A DNA stretch of 20,642 nt from Priapulus caudatus (GCF_000485595.1 NW_014578042.1:1-20642), one strand, 5' to 3'. Numbered from the stretch's first letter, positions 1 through 8,903 are shown. Notes: generated by a model from the letters alone, not told the origin. Made by a program: numbers and translations.

Positions 1-171
1 ACGTGTTTCGAGTCACAGCCTTGCCAACTGCCGAAACGTCATAGAAGTCGTCATCCTACTATGGACCAGCAACTGGCAAAACTCTTATTCAACACGCCCA
101 TACCACTCATCCTTCAACATCAGATCTTCCATTTCAATTTAAAAAAGACTGCAATTCCCTATCCGCCTTTG

Positions 172-312
172 CATATGCTATTGCACAATAAACAAAGCCA
201 GCAACAGACTTTCACTACCATAGGCTTGCGACCCTGATCACACCTGTCAATTCTTCCCATGGCATTGCTCTATGTTGCCTTCTCACGCAGTTAGGCAAAC
301 CACGGCGTAGTT
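172..312. repeat. Repeat R1, copy 1
   Basis: This stretch aligns with 4288-4423 in the same orientation. Shared blocks include GACTTTCACTACCATA, the TAGGCTTG block, CACACCTGTC, CCATGGCAT and CTCTATGTTGCC. Differences are mostly one- or two-base insertions and deletions. In this copy the homology stops near 312 and resumes near 888 (TGTTCATTCACACACAG), so about 575 bp is present here that copy 2 lacks. No reading frame is supported. Confidence 0.6.
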
Positions 313-888
313 CCATCGGTTCATACAGGACTAAAAAATTTTCCAATGGACTTTTCAAGTACTTTTCAAGGACATTTTATCAGACATTTTATTTCGGAAT
401 TCATACACAGACAAAAACATACCTGGATTAATTTAATAACCCCATCTTAATCATTGCATGTCATCCTCTAAAACTTGACTGCACATCACATTAATAGAAC
501 CCTTCTAACACTGTCACTTCTACCAACATACCTTGATTTTACTGGCCCTGATTTTACTGACTTACTGCCTTTTTTTTCCTAATTTGTTGATTTTTTTTTC
601 ATTTTCATTTAACTGTCTATATCGTGTCTATAGCGCTTTAAAGCTCATTTTAACGCATTTTTATTTGACAGGTTTGCACATTATGAGGTACAAAATTCGT
701 TTTATTACAGGCAAGGAATTCTTTAAAAAAATTTAAGGACCATCATAAAATTCAAAGCGACATTCATTTGAAATTCAAGGCACTTTTCAAGTACAAAACA
801 ACATTTACTAGATTCAAGTACTTTTCAATAGACTCCCTCAAAAAAATTTTTCCCCAAGGACTTTTCCAAGGACTGCCTGCGAACCATG
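313..888. mobile_element. Probable inserted element with TTCAAGGACTTTT-type ends
   Basis: Relative to the related sequence at 4410-4430, this interval is an insertion between the R1 block and TGTTCATTCACACACAG. Near its left end is a GGTTCATACAGGAC / GGACTTTTCAAGTACTTTTC stretch. Near the right end the strings TTTTCAAGTAC, CAAGGACTTTTCCAAGGAC and GCGAACCATG recur. The reverse complement of the right edge (CATGGTTCGCAGGCAGTCC) loosely resembles the left edge (CATCGGTTCATACAGGAC), as expected of terminal inverted repeats. The interior is AT-rich with no credible coding sequence. I take it to be a non-autonomous DNA transposon, possibly hAT-like; the family is not certain and no clean target duplication was found. 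Confidence 0.4.
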
Positions 889-918
889 TGTTCATTCACA
901 CACAGGACAGGAAGTCAC

Positions 919-2245
919 CAACAAGTGCCCGCGGTAGCCGATCAGCCGCTCATCTAACGTCTACTTGCGGCTGACTCTGTGGTGGCAGTGGTGGCGATTC
1001 TAGTAAACCGCTGTATAGTCCAAATGTGTTGACATTACACCGACCGGAAACATATGAATGCACCAGGCCGATTGTATCAGGAAACCTTCTCAAAGAATGT
1101 TCGTTGCGATCGTTCATGAAAGTTGCCACGCAGATAGGGCGTACGTTTAAGTAGTCTCAGATTAAAGATGGGAAGCTCCCATCGTACGTAGTTAGCCATA
1201 CAACTATTCTGCGCATGACAGAATCTAAGGTCAAGCACTCATCCATTTACCTACGCAGGCCTACAGGCTGCAATCGAGAGCTGCCACCTCGTAACTACAT
1301 TAAACGCAGGCAAAAACTACACACGTATAGCGCCTACACCACCAACCACATGCACTGCGCAGTGGCACTGCAGCTGGCATACGTTACATGTATAATACTG
1401 ACAGTACAGAATGCCATAGAAATTATACGATTTAAGGACATTAAACCTTCTTCTAACCAAATTTAGGCTTTTTTGAAATTTCACTGTGGAACATTGTAGC
1501 TCATACAATCAGATGTATAATAGAATTCTATAGCCAAACCCGGCGATCTTCTTTTAACAGACAGTAACAAATCCATGTTATAACCCTTCATCTTCGGCAG
1601 GGCTCAAAAGCGGTTAATCCGACAAACTTTTACTCTTCGAACCAAATGTCAGCAAAAGGGACATTTCATCGGTACCTTTCAATAAAGCCATAAAAATGCT
1701 AGGTCACCGCTGAAACAAAATAAGTTTTTCCAACGCTCCGTCAGACCATGTCTCAGAAAATGTCTAAAATCTTTGCCCGCCAGCAGCCCGAGAGGCAAGG
1801 AGGTGTGCCCATTGACCTTTGACCTGTGTACCTCCAATTTCGGCCCCACAGTGATGGCCTTTTCCTTACCATTGATGCGTATACACCGACTATCCGAGCT
1901 AGGACGAGCGTTTAGATTTGCTGCCCCGCAATTCTGCATTTCCTCCCGTATACCTTAAGCTTAAGGATGCTGAATGCTTCCCCCTTCTTTACACCTCTTA
2001 GCCCTTCTGACCTTTGACCCCCAGCTTCGACATCCAACTCTGTTTGACGATCCCCCCCCCGACTGTGCCCGCAATATCGTGACCGTACGTCGAGCGCTGC
2101 TTAAGAGATTGCCTGCCCAACTGCTTTGACGCCACGGAGACGGCCGACGCATAAACAAAAAACAAAAACAACACGCAAGCCACGGACGAGTCATGGCGAT
2201 TCTACAAGCTGCCATCTGACCTATGGCAGATGCACGCTAAAAACA
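919..2245. repeat. Repeat unit S3, copy 1 (~1.3 kb)
   Basis: Aligns collinearly with 2387-3640. Shared landmarks in order: AACAAGTGC, CTCATCTA, CGGCTGACTCTG, GTACGTTTAAG, AAGCACTCATCCATTTACC, ACGTTACATGT, TTTGAAATTTCACTG, CAAATCCATGTT, AATGTCTAAAATCT, GTGCCCATTGAC, CCCCCTTCTTTACACCTCTT, CGATTCTACAAGC, and a terminal hairpin followed by GCTAAAA. The last third carries TGACCTTTGAC-type sequence and a GACGG-rich run. The end resembles that of the repeat at 12220-12528. No open frame longer than about 85 codons exists and none matches a known protein. I read the unit as non-coding repeat or retroposon sequence, duplicated. Confidence 0.7.
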
Positions 2246-2248
2246 GTA

Positions 2249-2332
2249 GTTTACAAAGAAGGCCCCTGATCCTTAGTGTGAAGCCTACAACACTAATACA
2301 ATTCACTCATGAATCCCACCGCTCCAATAGGA
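2249..2332. repeat. Repeat S2, copy 1
   Basis: Contains TTTACAAAGAAG, TGATCCTTAG, CTACAACACTAATACA and CATGAAT..CCCACCG. All recur in order at 4461-4541. This copy lies between the two S3 units and so helps define the larger duplicated block. Confidence 0.65.
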
Positions 2333-2386
2333 TCAGTTTTTCAGTTACTCAGTGTCCCAGGACAGTCAGGCAATTACATGAAACTA

Positions 2387-3640
2387 ACAAGTGCGCAGAG
2401 CGTATCAGCGCTCATCTACACGTCTACTGCCGGCTGACTCTGCTGGTTTAAGAGCAGTGGTCTGGCGCCATTTAGCTAAACCCTGTTAGTCCAAAATGTG
2501 CTTCAACATGACACGCCGGAAACAGTGGAATGCACATTCGGATGCCGCGTATCAGGAACCTTCCTAAAAGGAATGTTGTTCTGGATTGTTATGAAGTTGC
2601 ACGATGATGCGCAGTACGTTTAAGCTGTCTTCAGATAAAGATGGCAAGCCCCTCCATCATACGTAGTAGCAACAACTATCTGCCAAGACAGAATAGCGTT
2701 AAGCACTCATCCATTTACCTACGCAAGCCTACAGGTCTGCGCAAAAAAGAGAGCTGCCACCTGTAACCAATTAAGTGCGCAAAAACTCCACAGTACACCA
2801 ACACATGCCACTGCGGGGGACCCAGTAGACCATTGGCAGTAGGCAATACGTTACATGTAACATACCTGACAGCTACAGAAGTGCCATATAAATTATTATC
2901 GATTAGGAGCATAACCTTCTTTAACCAAATTTTAGCTCTTTGAAATTTCACTGCTGACATATGTAGCCTCACTACAGCCAGGCATGTATAGCATTCTACT
3001 AGCAACCGTCGCAGTCAAATTCTATTTCTCAGACAGCTCAACAAATCCATGTTTAACCCTCCTCTTGAGGGTTCAAAAGGTTATCTGACACTTACTCTTC
3101 GCCATGTCAGCAGAAAGCTAGATTTCATTGGGTCCTTTCAATGAAGCCATAAAAATGCTTATGCGTCACCGCTGCACACAAAAGCTTTTTCAATCGCCCT
3201 CCGTCAGCACCATTGTCCTTCAAAAATGTCTAAAATCTGCCTGTGCCCATTGACTTCGACCTGTGACGCAATTTCGCACAGTGATGGCTTTTCCTACCAT
3301 GATCCTATACACCGGACTATCATCGAGCTAGGTCGAGCCGTTTAGGCATGTTGTGCCGCAATTCTGCCATTTCCTCCCTATACCTTTAAGTAAAGGGCGC
3401 TGAATTTTCCCCCTTCTTTACACCTCTTTGACTTTGACTTTGACCCCCAGCTCGACATCCCAAAACATCCGTTTTCGCGCATTACCCCCCCACGTCCGAA
3501 TATCGCTCGACCTGCTACGTCGAGCGCGTTAAGCATTTAGTGTACCCCAACTGTTGACGGTACGGACGCTACGCACGCACGGGACGATCATGCCGATTCT
3601 ACAAGCCTGCATCTGACTGATGTCAGATGAGCTAAAAGCG
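2387..3640. repeat. Repeat unit S3, copy 2
   Basis: Second copy of the unit at 919-2245, same orientation and same landmark order. It is shorter because several blocks are missing; for example about 25 bp after AATGTCTAAAATCT is absent here. Differences between the copies are dominated by single-base gains and losses scattered outside homopolymers, which is unusual for natural divergence. The copy ends in a hairpin (CATCTGAC / GTCAGATG, 3610-3628) followed by AGCTAAAAG. Confidence 0.7.
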
Positions 3641-4287
3641 ACGCTTCGCGATAAAATCTCTGCCCCCAAAAACCATATCCAAGCCTGCTCACAAAAACAA
3701 TATAGCAAACTAATCACTGAAAACTGAAGTTCTAAACTATTCGAGAATGACTCTTGCTAATGGCTACTAGACTCAAAATCCATAGACTTCACTAAACACG
3801 CTACTTAATTTGATGGGAAATACTCACCGCGGCCCTCGCAGTGCGCCCGGACATTAATTACCCAAGGAATAAATATTAGCCTCCCATCCGATGTCAAGCT
3901 AATCATTTTAGCACACTCAACGCCGCCAGTTCCGATCGCCTTGCCTTACATGCATCACCATCAATAAAGCGCAAGGCTTTCAAACTTTCAAGAAAAGCTG
4001 GGTCGATTTTCCTCCAAAACCCTCTTCTCTCAAGCGCCAATTCACGTGGACTTCTTTATGTTCTAAATCTATTTTGCCTAGATAATAGCTTGCAACTGTC
4101 CGAACTACTCACAAACCAAAACTCAAGGGAATCAGACTCTGTTTACTTACACTACCAAGTTGTATACATGAAGTTCTGTAATCTAGTGTCCATCACCTGT
4201 AAATCTCATCAAATAAACCTTTTGTTATTCTATTTTACTTCTTCAAAGTACATCTTCTCAGCTAAACTATGCATCTCTACATTCACA
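3641..4287. other. Gene-free AT-rich stretch
   Basis: I see no coding exon, RNA gene or inverted-repeat element here. The DNA is AT-rich, and its only open frames are short and unrecognised. It separates the indel-rich duplicated block from the second copies of R1 and S2. Confidence 0.5.
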
Positions 4288-4423
4288 GCATATGCCCGCA
4301 ACCGTGAGCATCATGCACTACCATAGACTTTCACTACCATATAGGCTTGGGCCTGACCACACCTGTCTTCTTCCATGGCATGCTCTATGTTGCCCTCTCA
4401 CAAGTAGGCAAACCCAGGGCGAT
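4288..4423. repeat. Repeat R1, copy 2
   Basis: Partner of 172-312. This copy runs straight from GGCAAACCCAGGGCGA into TGTTCATTCACACACAGCAC with no intervening element, which gives the empty-site comparison for the insertion at 313-888. Confidence 0.6.
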
Positions 4424-4460
4424 GTTCATTCACACACAGCACACGAAGACCAAAAACATA

Positions 4461-4541
4461 CTTTACAAAGAAGCCATTGATCCTTAGGTGAGCTACAACA
4501 CTAATACACTGATTCATGAATTCCCACCGTCCAAAGGACGG
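4461..4541. repeat. Repeat S2, copy 2
   Basis: Second copy of 2249-2332, starting TTTACAAAGAAG and ending near CCCACCGTCCAAAGGAC. Here it directly follows R1 sequence, whereas copy 1 follows S3. It is followed at about 4552-4570 by a short TA repeat. Confidence 0.65.
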
Positions 4542-4692
4542 GTACCTTGCTAGTATATATATATAATATACATGTAATGTATTTATTATTAGCCTTTGAT
4601 AGATTAACTTTTTCTTCATGGATCATAACATTTCAGTCATCAAAATTCTGATCACCCTAACATTTGTTAACGCTATGAGCTACTATTGCACG

Positions 4693-4873
4693 CAGGGCCG
4701 TACGCAGCAGGGGGGCAGCAGGGGCAGTTCCCCCCCCCCCTAGAGATTTTCAGAGTATGCCTTTTAATGGGACAAATAGGGCAATAGAGGGCGTGGGGAG
4801 TACCTTTGCCCCCCCTACAGAAAATCTCCTGCGTATTTGCCCCCCTACAGAAAATTTCCTGCGTACGGCCTTG
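4693..4873. mobile_element. hAT-like MITE, CAGGGCCGTA family, copy 1
   Basis: A 181-bp element beginning CAGGGCCGTACGCAG and ending CTGCGTACGGCCTTG (inverted). It is flanked by a perfect 8-bp direct repeat ATTGCACG at 4685-4692 and 4874-4881. An 8-bp target duplication with CAGGG-type ends is typical of hAT transposons. The inside holds G and C runs, plus two CCCCCCTACAGAAAAT-type blocks at about 4811-4826 and 4840-4856. It has no coding capacity, so it must depend on a transposase supplied elsewhere. Confidence 0.88.
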
Positions 4874-4881
4874 ATTGCACG

Positions 4882-5191
4882 CGAGTCACATACTTAAGAG
4901 GATGTTAGTCACTTCAGAAGGGGTTTCTAGCAGTGCAAATGATGTATTGAGTGATGAAAGGTAATACTAATAGGTACCTAGTTCACCACGAATAACTCCG
5001 ATCAGAACTTATAATATTCTACGAAAACTCTTTGTGTGAAGTATAATTCAAAACATGTGTTAGTAGCCTGTCACGCGAGTCACGCAGAATAGTTTGTGAT
5101 ATCTGAGAAAATATTAGTGTGGCTGCACTAACTTCAATGCTAAAATATGCATATCTGGTGCCTTTGCTAATATCGTTTCTTAAAACAAGTA
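4882..5191. other. Gene-free stretch between two mobile elements
   Basis: No exon, RNA gene or repeat was recognised here. The composition is AT-rich without a microsatellite. Confidence 0.4.
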
Positions 5192-5200
5192 GCAGCTAGC

Positions 5201-5469
5201 GCTGAGAGGGTCTATGTCCCCCAGGGTACTGCCGGAACGTACCCTGGGTACGGTCCGGTATACCGAAACGTACCCTGGTACTAAATACTAATATCTAATA
5301 TGCCGGACCGTACCTCGCCTACTCCACTACGAGTCGAGGGAGTCGCCTACGCCTACTCCCTAACCCTAACCATATCAGCTAGATAGTTACCAGGGTACGT
5401 TCCGGTATACCGGACCGTACCCAGAGTACGTTCCGGCAGTACCCTGGGGGACATATAGACCCAATGAGC
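5201..5469. mobile_element. 269-bp foldback element with 9-bp target duplication
   Basis: The left arm 5201-5282 and right arm 5385-5469 are inverted copies with few differences. Both contain GTCTAT, GTCCCCCAGGGTACTGCCGG and TACGGTCCGGTATACCG when read inward. A perfect 9-bp direct repeat GCAGCTAGC abuts both ends (5192-5200 and 5470-5478). Each arm is itself built from smaller inverted pieces such as CCAGGGTAC..GTACCCTGG and CCGGTATACCG. The 102-bp loop has two CGCCTACTCC-like blocks and TAACCCTAACC. The long arms and 9-bp duplication recall Mutator-like foldback elements, but family assignment is inference. It has no coding capacity. Confidence 0.85.
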
Positions 5470-5478
5470 GCAGCTAGC

Positions 5479-6390
5479 AAGCTAATATAGGACTGCCAGA
5501 CCATTAAAAGTGTGATTTTTGTAGAAATGTCATGCGAGTCACGGTGGAATGATGATGGCTAATATATATGTATTATATTATATAATATATAATAAATATA
5601 CCTAGGTATTATTAGTTACCTAGCCACCATTATTCACACCCACCCAAGTTCCACACAGTAAAGAAAAGCTATATGCGTGGGAGAAAAATACAGCTATGCA
5701 GCGTCTTTGGAAACCTAGCAAATATTGGAGGAACCTGGCGAGACTAACACTAACGGCCTTTTATTGCTAACACACTGCCCAGCTATGCCGCCAACCTTGA
5801 AGCCCATCCCGTATGTGGAACCATACCCCATAACACTCGCCTACGATTCTTGTTCAAATATGTCAATATGTAAGTACGTAGAAATAACTGTTTGCACACT
5901 GTTTTGCCACAAAGGCACTTCCTCAAACTTTGGTTTCACTATTGCAGCATTGAGCACTACAGCATTGAGAGAATATGAGCACTTGCTACGTGACTCATAC
6001 ACATGTGTGCGCACGCATGCACGCACGCACACACTGGTACACATGCATGCATTGTGGGGTGTGCTTTACACACTGAGACTGAGAGTCAGAGATATCATTT
6101 ATTTAACACAATTAAATTAATTTAAAACAATGAATTTAATTGAAATAAATTAACATAGAAAAAGGTATCAATGATGATCAATATCAATAAATTTATGACA
6201 TCTTATTATATTTTATTTTGTTTATTTTTATGTTATGAATCAATTGGTATCTGTGTGCTTTTTTGTGTTTCTCTATCTATCTTTATTTATTTATATACAT
6301 GTACATTTATATTTATATTTATAATTACATAGAGTATATATGCAAGAAAGTTATCTATACTTAAGTGAGCTTTCAAGTGAAAATCTCTTC
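5479..6390. other. Gene-free stretch with small simple repeats
   Basis: Contains a TA-rich run at about 5562-5600, a GCAC/GCATGC-rich run at about 6007-6052 and strongly AT-rich DNA from 6110 onward. The open frame at 5725-6120 crosses the GCAC run, matches nothing I recognise and is not supported as a gene. This interval may be intron of the minus-strand desaturase gene. Confidence 0.4.
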
Positions 6391-6475
6391 CTCAGACAGA
6401 AAGAAAATATACGTATATATATATGTATATATATCAGTATATTCATATATATATATGTATATATGTATATATATA

Positions 6476-6497
6476 TTTGTCTTTATTAACTCCTGAT
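6476..6497. repeat. Half palindrome (one arm) of the ATCAGGAG family
   Basis: Exactly one 22-nt arm, running from TTTGTC to ACTCCTGAT. It has the same length and ends as the right arm of the complete copy at 10136-10179. The matching left arm is missing and TA repeat lies on both sides. Confidence 0.65.
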
Positions 6498-6544
6498 ATA
6501 TATATATATATATTATATTTATATTTGATTATATATATATATAT

Positions 6545-6573
6545 ATCAGGATTTGTCATTATACGCTCCTGAT
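6545..6573. repeat. Palindrome family copy with most of the left arm deleted
   Basis: Reads ATCAGGA followed by a complete 22-nt right arm (6552-6573) ending GCTCCTGAT. The right arm matches that of the copy at 10136-10179 except for one base. About 15 bp of the left arm is absent. It sits 32 bp from the desaturase exon donor site. Confidence 0.75.
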
Positions 6574-6605
6574 ATCTATATATATATATATGCTGAACAA
6601 CTTAC

Positions 6606-6736
6606 CTGCAGTGCTATTGTATTTAGGAAGGCTAGGAACAGACGCAGGGGGAACTTTGCCTTGTAGCTCTTGTGAGTCCATAGTCTGTGTGCCCCAACAG
6701 TAATACCGAGACCACCGAAAATGTGCAGGAGCCAAG
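6606..6736 (-). CDS. Internal exon of an acyl-CoA (stearoyl-CoA type) Delta-9 desaturase
   Basis: The family inserts the first double bond into saturated fatty acyl-CoA (mainly C16/C18) in the endoplasmic reticulum membrane, using cytochrome b5 electrons and a di-iron centre held by histidine boxes. This exon encodes 43 full codons plus two bases of a split codon. It contains GLGITVGAHRLWTHKSYKA, which includes the first histidine box HRLWTH (HxxxxH), then a hydrophobic stretch ending NTIALQ. The splice signals are strong: on the minus strand the exon follows a T-rich tract ending TTTACAG and ends in CAG followed by GTAAGT (donor at 6605-6600). The resulting length is exactly 131 bp, which from memory equals the conserved vertebrate SCD exon carrying the same residues; the 3' intron phase is 0 and the 5' phase is 1. 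The reading frame is intact. The other histidine boxes (HxxHH) were not found on either side, so this is either one exon of a gene with long introns or an isolated remnant. Confidence 0.88.
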
Positions 6737-6875
6737 CTGTAAACATGAAAATGACCTTTGCTAAACCATTTATTATCGCGAAAGGTGTGATAAGGCCAAA
6801 TGAAGACCTGGGAATGCCAGTGGCTGTATAGTCGTGTACTGTGCATGTAAGGAATGCATGTACAGAGATATATAG

Positions 6876-7108
6876 CAGGGCCATAGAGGCTGAGCAAATT
6901 CCTAGGGGGGACAGCAAAATTTCATGACTCAACTGTGTAATGATGAGCGATCGATGGATGCAGCTTTTGATCGACGTCCAAGGGGTGGGTCTGAGACACG
7001 GCTTTCACGAAGAAGTGACCAAAAAATCACGTTAGGGTTATTTACGATTATTAGCTAAGCTTATTTTTTAATTTTGCTCCAAAATCTAGGGGGGCAGCTA
7101 CGGCCCTG
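6876..7108. mobile_element. hAT-like MITE, CAGGGCCGTA family, copy 2
   Basis: Begins CAGGGCCATAGAGGCTGAGC and ends GGGGCAGCTACGGCCCTG. The first 35 bases match, inverted, the right end of copy 3 (CTAGGAATTTGCTCAGC), and the right end matches the left end of copy 3 (TTTTGCTCCAAAATCTAG, inverted). The two copies are therefore in opposite orientation. The sequence TATAG flanks both sides (6871-6875, 7109-7113); a full 8-bp duplication is not preserved. It lies 139 bp upstream of the desaturase exon on the minus strand, so it is probably within an intron. Confidence 0.8.
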
Positions 7109-7116
7109 TATAGGCA

Positions 7117-7598
7117 CCAGTGGCATTGTTCAAAACAGATATTACCAGAAATATCACAAAATGTTACTATCACAATGTTGATCCGATGTTGATGCAAAGT
7201 TCATATTACTCCTAAATTGTAGGTAAGAATACGTCAAATTCATAACAGTGACACAGAAATTGATCTAAACAGAAGGCTGCTACTTACAGCTGCCATTGCA
7301 GAGTTTATTTCTTTTCTTTATTATTTTCAGCGTTCGTAACTTCCATTCTAGATTGCTATTCAACGTCTATTACATTTCAAATCTAGTCACGACGACGGTG
7401 AAAACACGTGTATGATAAAATCGATCTGCTGCGCATTAGAAATTATTTGAGTATTTTCGTTTGCAGCTTCCATGTTGTTTCCATGACAACCGTCTGGTAT
7501 TGTCACAAACAGCAATACATTCTATGGAATGTATACCGTAGACACATGTGTATGCTACAGTGACTGCTGAAAGCATGAATAGAACAGCATGACAATGC
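7117..7598. other. Gene-free stretch
   Basis: No convincing exon was found. There is a pyrimidine-rich tract ending TTATTTTCAG on the plus strand (7316-7330) and a GTAAGT on the minus strand near 7285. Neither is attached to a recognisable reading frame, so they are not called. Confidence 0.35.
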
Positions 7599-8149
7599 GG
7601 GTGTTACAAAAACAAAGACCTCGAAGACGAAGACACCCTCAACCAGGCCATTAGTACCACAACATCGAGGAAGAGTCTGCTAGTGCCCAGGGGCCTATTC
7701 GTGTTTCATCACAATATACTCTTTTCCATATTTCTTTATTGGATCAATATATTGATGTAAATAGTTGTTACAAGATGCCAATAAAGCCAGTATTATATTA
7801 TTACTCTCGTATGTGTAGATCTGAAAGGCGGCTGATCAAAATGGGACAAAATTAATCAGTGTTCCCACAAGCATGATGAGTCTTCGGCTGACTGTTCTTC
7901 GTACTGTATTTTTGAGCGAATCCGTTGCGTTATCGATGAAATCTAGCGAGGTCTTCGTTTTCGTGATTTGACCCCCAAATTACGAAAACGAAGACCCTCA
8001 TCAAACTGCCAAAATACCATATTTTATACGTCAGGGCACTAGCAGACGCTTCCTCGATGTTGTGGTACTAATGGCCTGGTTGAGAGGGTCTTCGTTTTCG
8101 AGGTCTTTGCATGGTCTTCGTTTTCGAAGTCTTCGTTTTCGTAACACCC
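7599..8149. mobile_element. 551-bp inverted-repeat element with GTCTTCGTTTTCG repeats
   Basis: Ends are GGGTGTTAC (7599-7607) and GTAACACCC (8141-8149). The arms extend to about 7688 on the left and from about 8034 on the right, sharing CTCAACCAGGCCATTAGTAC, CCACAACATCGAGGAAG and GTCTGCTAGTGCCC. The right arm holds three copies of GTCTTCGTTTTCG (8088-8100, 8114-8126, 8129-8141); the left arm has fewer and decayed versions, with CG changed to CA. A further hairpin of the same motif lies inside (7950-7969 with 7977-7996). No target duplication is evident and no protein is encoded. Superfamily unknown. Confidence 0.8.
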
Positions 8150-8199
8150 TGAAAATGCATGAGCACAAACTTACAGCTATATGCAGACACACGCACGCA

Positions 8200-8313
8200 G
8201 GCATGCATGCAAGCACTCACACCCACGCACTCACCCAGCCAAGCACTCACGCAGCCAAGCACTCACACCCGCATGCACGCGCGCACGCACACGCACACGC
8301 ACGCACGCACACA
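8200..8313. repeat. CA/GCAC-rich minisatellite
   Basis: Degenerate tandem array with units such as CAAGCACTCAC, CCAGCCAAGCACTCAC and CGCACGCA, ending in a pure (CACG)n/(CACA)n tract. The open frames reported across it are products of the repeat. Confidence 0.8.
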
Positions 8314-8424
8314 TTATTACCAAAACACCATAAATGCACAACTCTGAAATCATTTGAGATTTTAGAAAGGTGTCGCCCCTTTGACAGACAGTGGTCTGCC
8401 TCTTTGCACTTCGCACTAGCACAG

Positions 8425-8516
8425 CTACTGGGACATTAGATACAATAATGTAACCCAAACACAGGCCAGGAACCCTATCCTGTGTTTGGGTTACATTATT
8501 GTATCTACTGGGACAT
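8425..8516. mobile_element. Perfect 29-bp hairpin between 12-bp direct repeats
   Basis: The left arm 8437-8465 (starting TAGATACAATAATG) and right arm 8479-8507 are exact reverse complements over 29 bp, with a 13-base spacer 8466-8478. The 12-mer CTACTGGGACAT occurs directly at 8425-8436 and 8505-8516, the second overlapping the end of the right arm by three bases. This can be read as a tiny foldback insertion with a target duplication, or as a template-switch inversion. The perfect match implies a recent origin. Confidence 0.85.
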
Positions 8517-8629
8517 GTGTCGGGAGAATACAGCATGAACTGCAGATACGTCTGCATTACTATGCCCATGCACTGCTATCACATCAGATCACATCATGAA
8601 GGGCTGCTGGTGGGCGTAGGTACGATAAT

Positions 8630-8903
8630 CAGGGCCGTAGCCTGAGGGGGGCACGGGGGGCAGCTGCCCCCCTAGATTTTGGAGCAAAATAAAAATAATA
8701 AATTGTTCTACTAAAAGAGAATTGTGGTAATCAGAATGAAGGCTGTATATGCACTCAAAATTGCCTCAAATACCATCTCCTGCGATCTACAGTTTCACAA
8801 TTTTCTGTCGGAGGACCCCCAGACCCCCCACCCAGGTTTCTCACCCCCTCCTTGAAATCCTGGATCCGCCACATCCTAGGAATTTGCTCAGCATACGGCC
8901 CTG
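8630..8903. mobile_element. hAT-like MITE, CAGGGCCGTA family, copy 3
   Basis: Begins CAGGGCCGTAGCC and ends GCATACGGCCCTG. The flanking octamers ACGATAAT and ACAATACA are partly alike and may be a decayed 8-bp duplication. The interior has GGGGGGCAGCTGCCCCCC, ATTTTGGAGCAAAAT and a C-rich block at about 8814-8850. It is inverted relative to copy 2 and non-coding. Confidence 0.8.

Larger units (their letters stand above)
6395..6592. repeat. TA/TATG microsatellite
   Basis: Long runs of TA with TATG interruptions, broken by two fragments of the ATCAGGAG palindrome family (6476-6497 and 6545-6573). It lies in the intron just downstream of the desaturase exon donor site. Confidence 0.85.

Noticed and set aside
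5361-5371. TAACCCTAACC as telomeric repeat
   Set aside because: Less than two units, inside the loop of a foldback element; probably chance.
5725-6120. 131-codon plus-strand frame
   Set aside because: It crosses a GCAC simple repeat, has no domain and lies in presumed intron sequence.
6737-6932. Extension of the desaturase frame upstream to a methionine at 6932
   Set aside because: The extension runs through a typical acceptor (TTTACAG) and into MITE copy 2 at 6876-7108. The residues do not resemble the family, and the 131-bp exon boundary fits better.
7302-7330. Pyrimidine tract plus TTTTCAG as a plus-strand splice acceptor
   Set aside because: All three frames after it hit stop codons soon, and none shows a domain.
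8200-8313. CRISPR-like array
   Set aside because: Repeat units are short and degenerate, without unique spacers of constant length; it is a eukaryotic minisatellite.
8031-8569. Several frames on both strands through 8031-8569
   Set aside because: They are generated by the CA/GCAC minisatellite and by the inverted-repeat elements.
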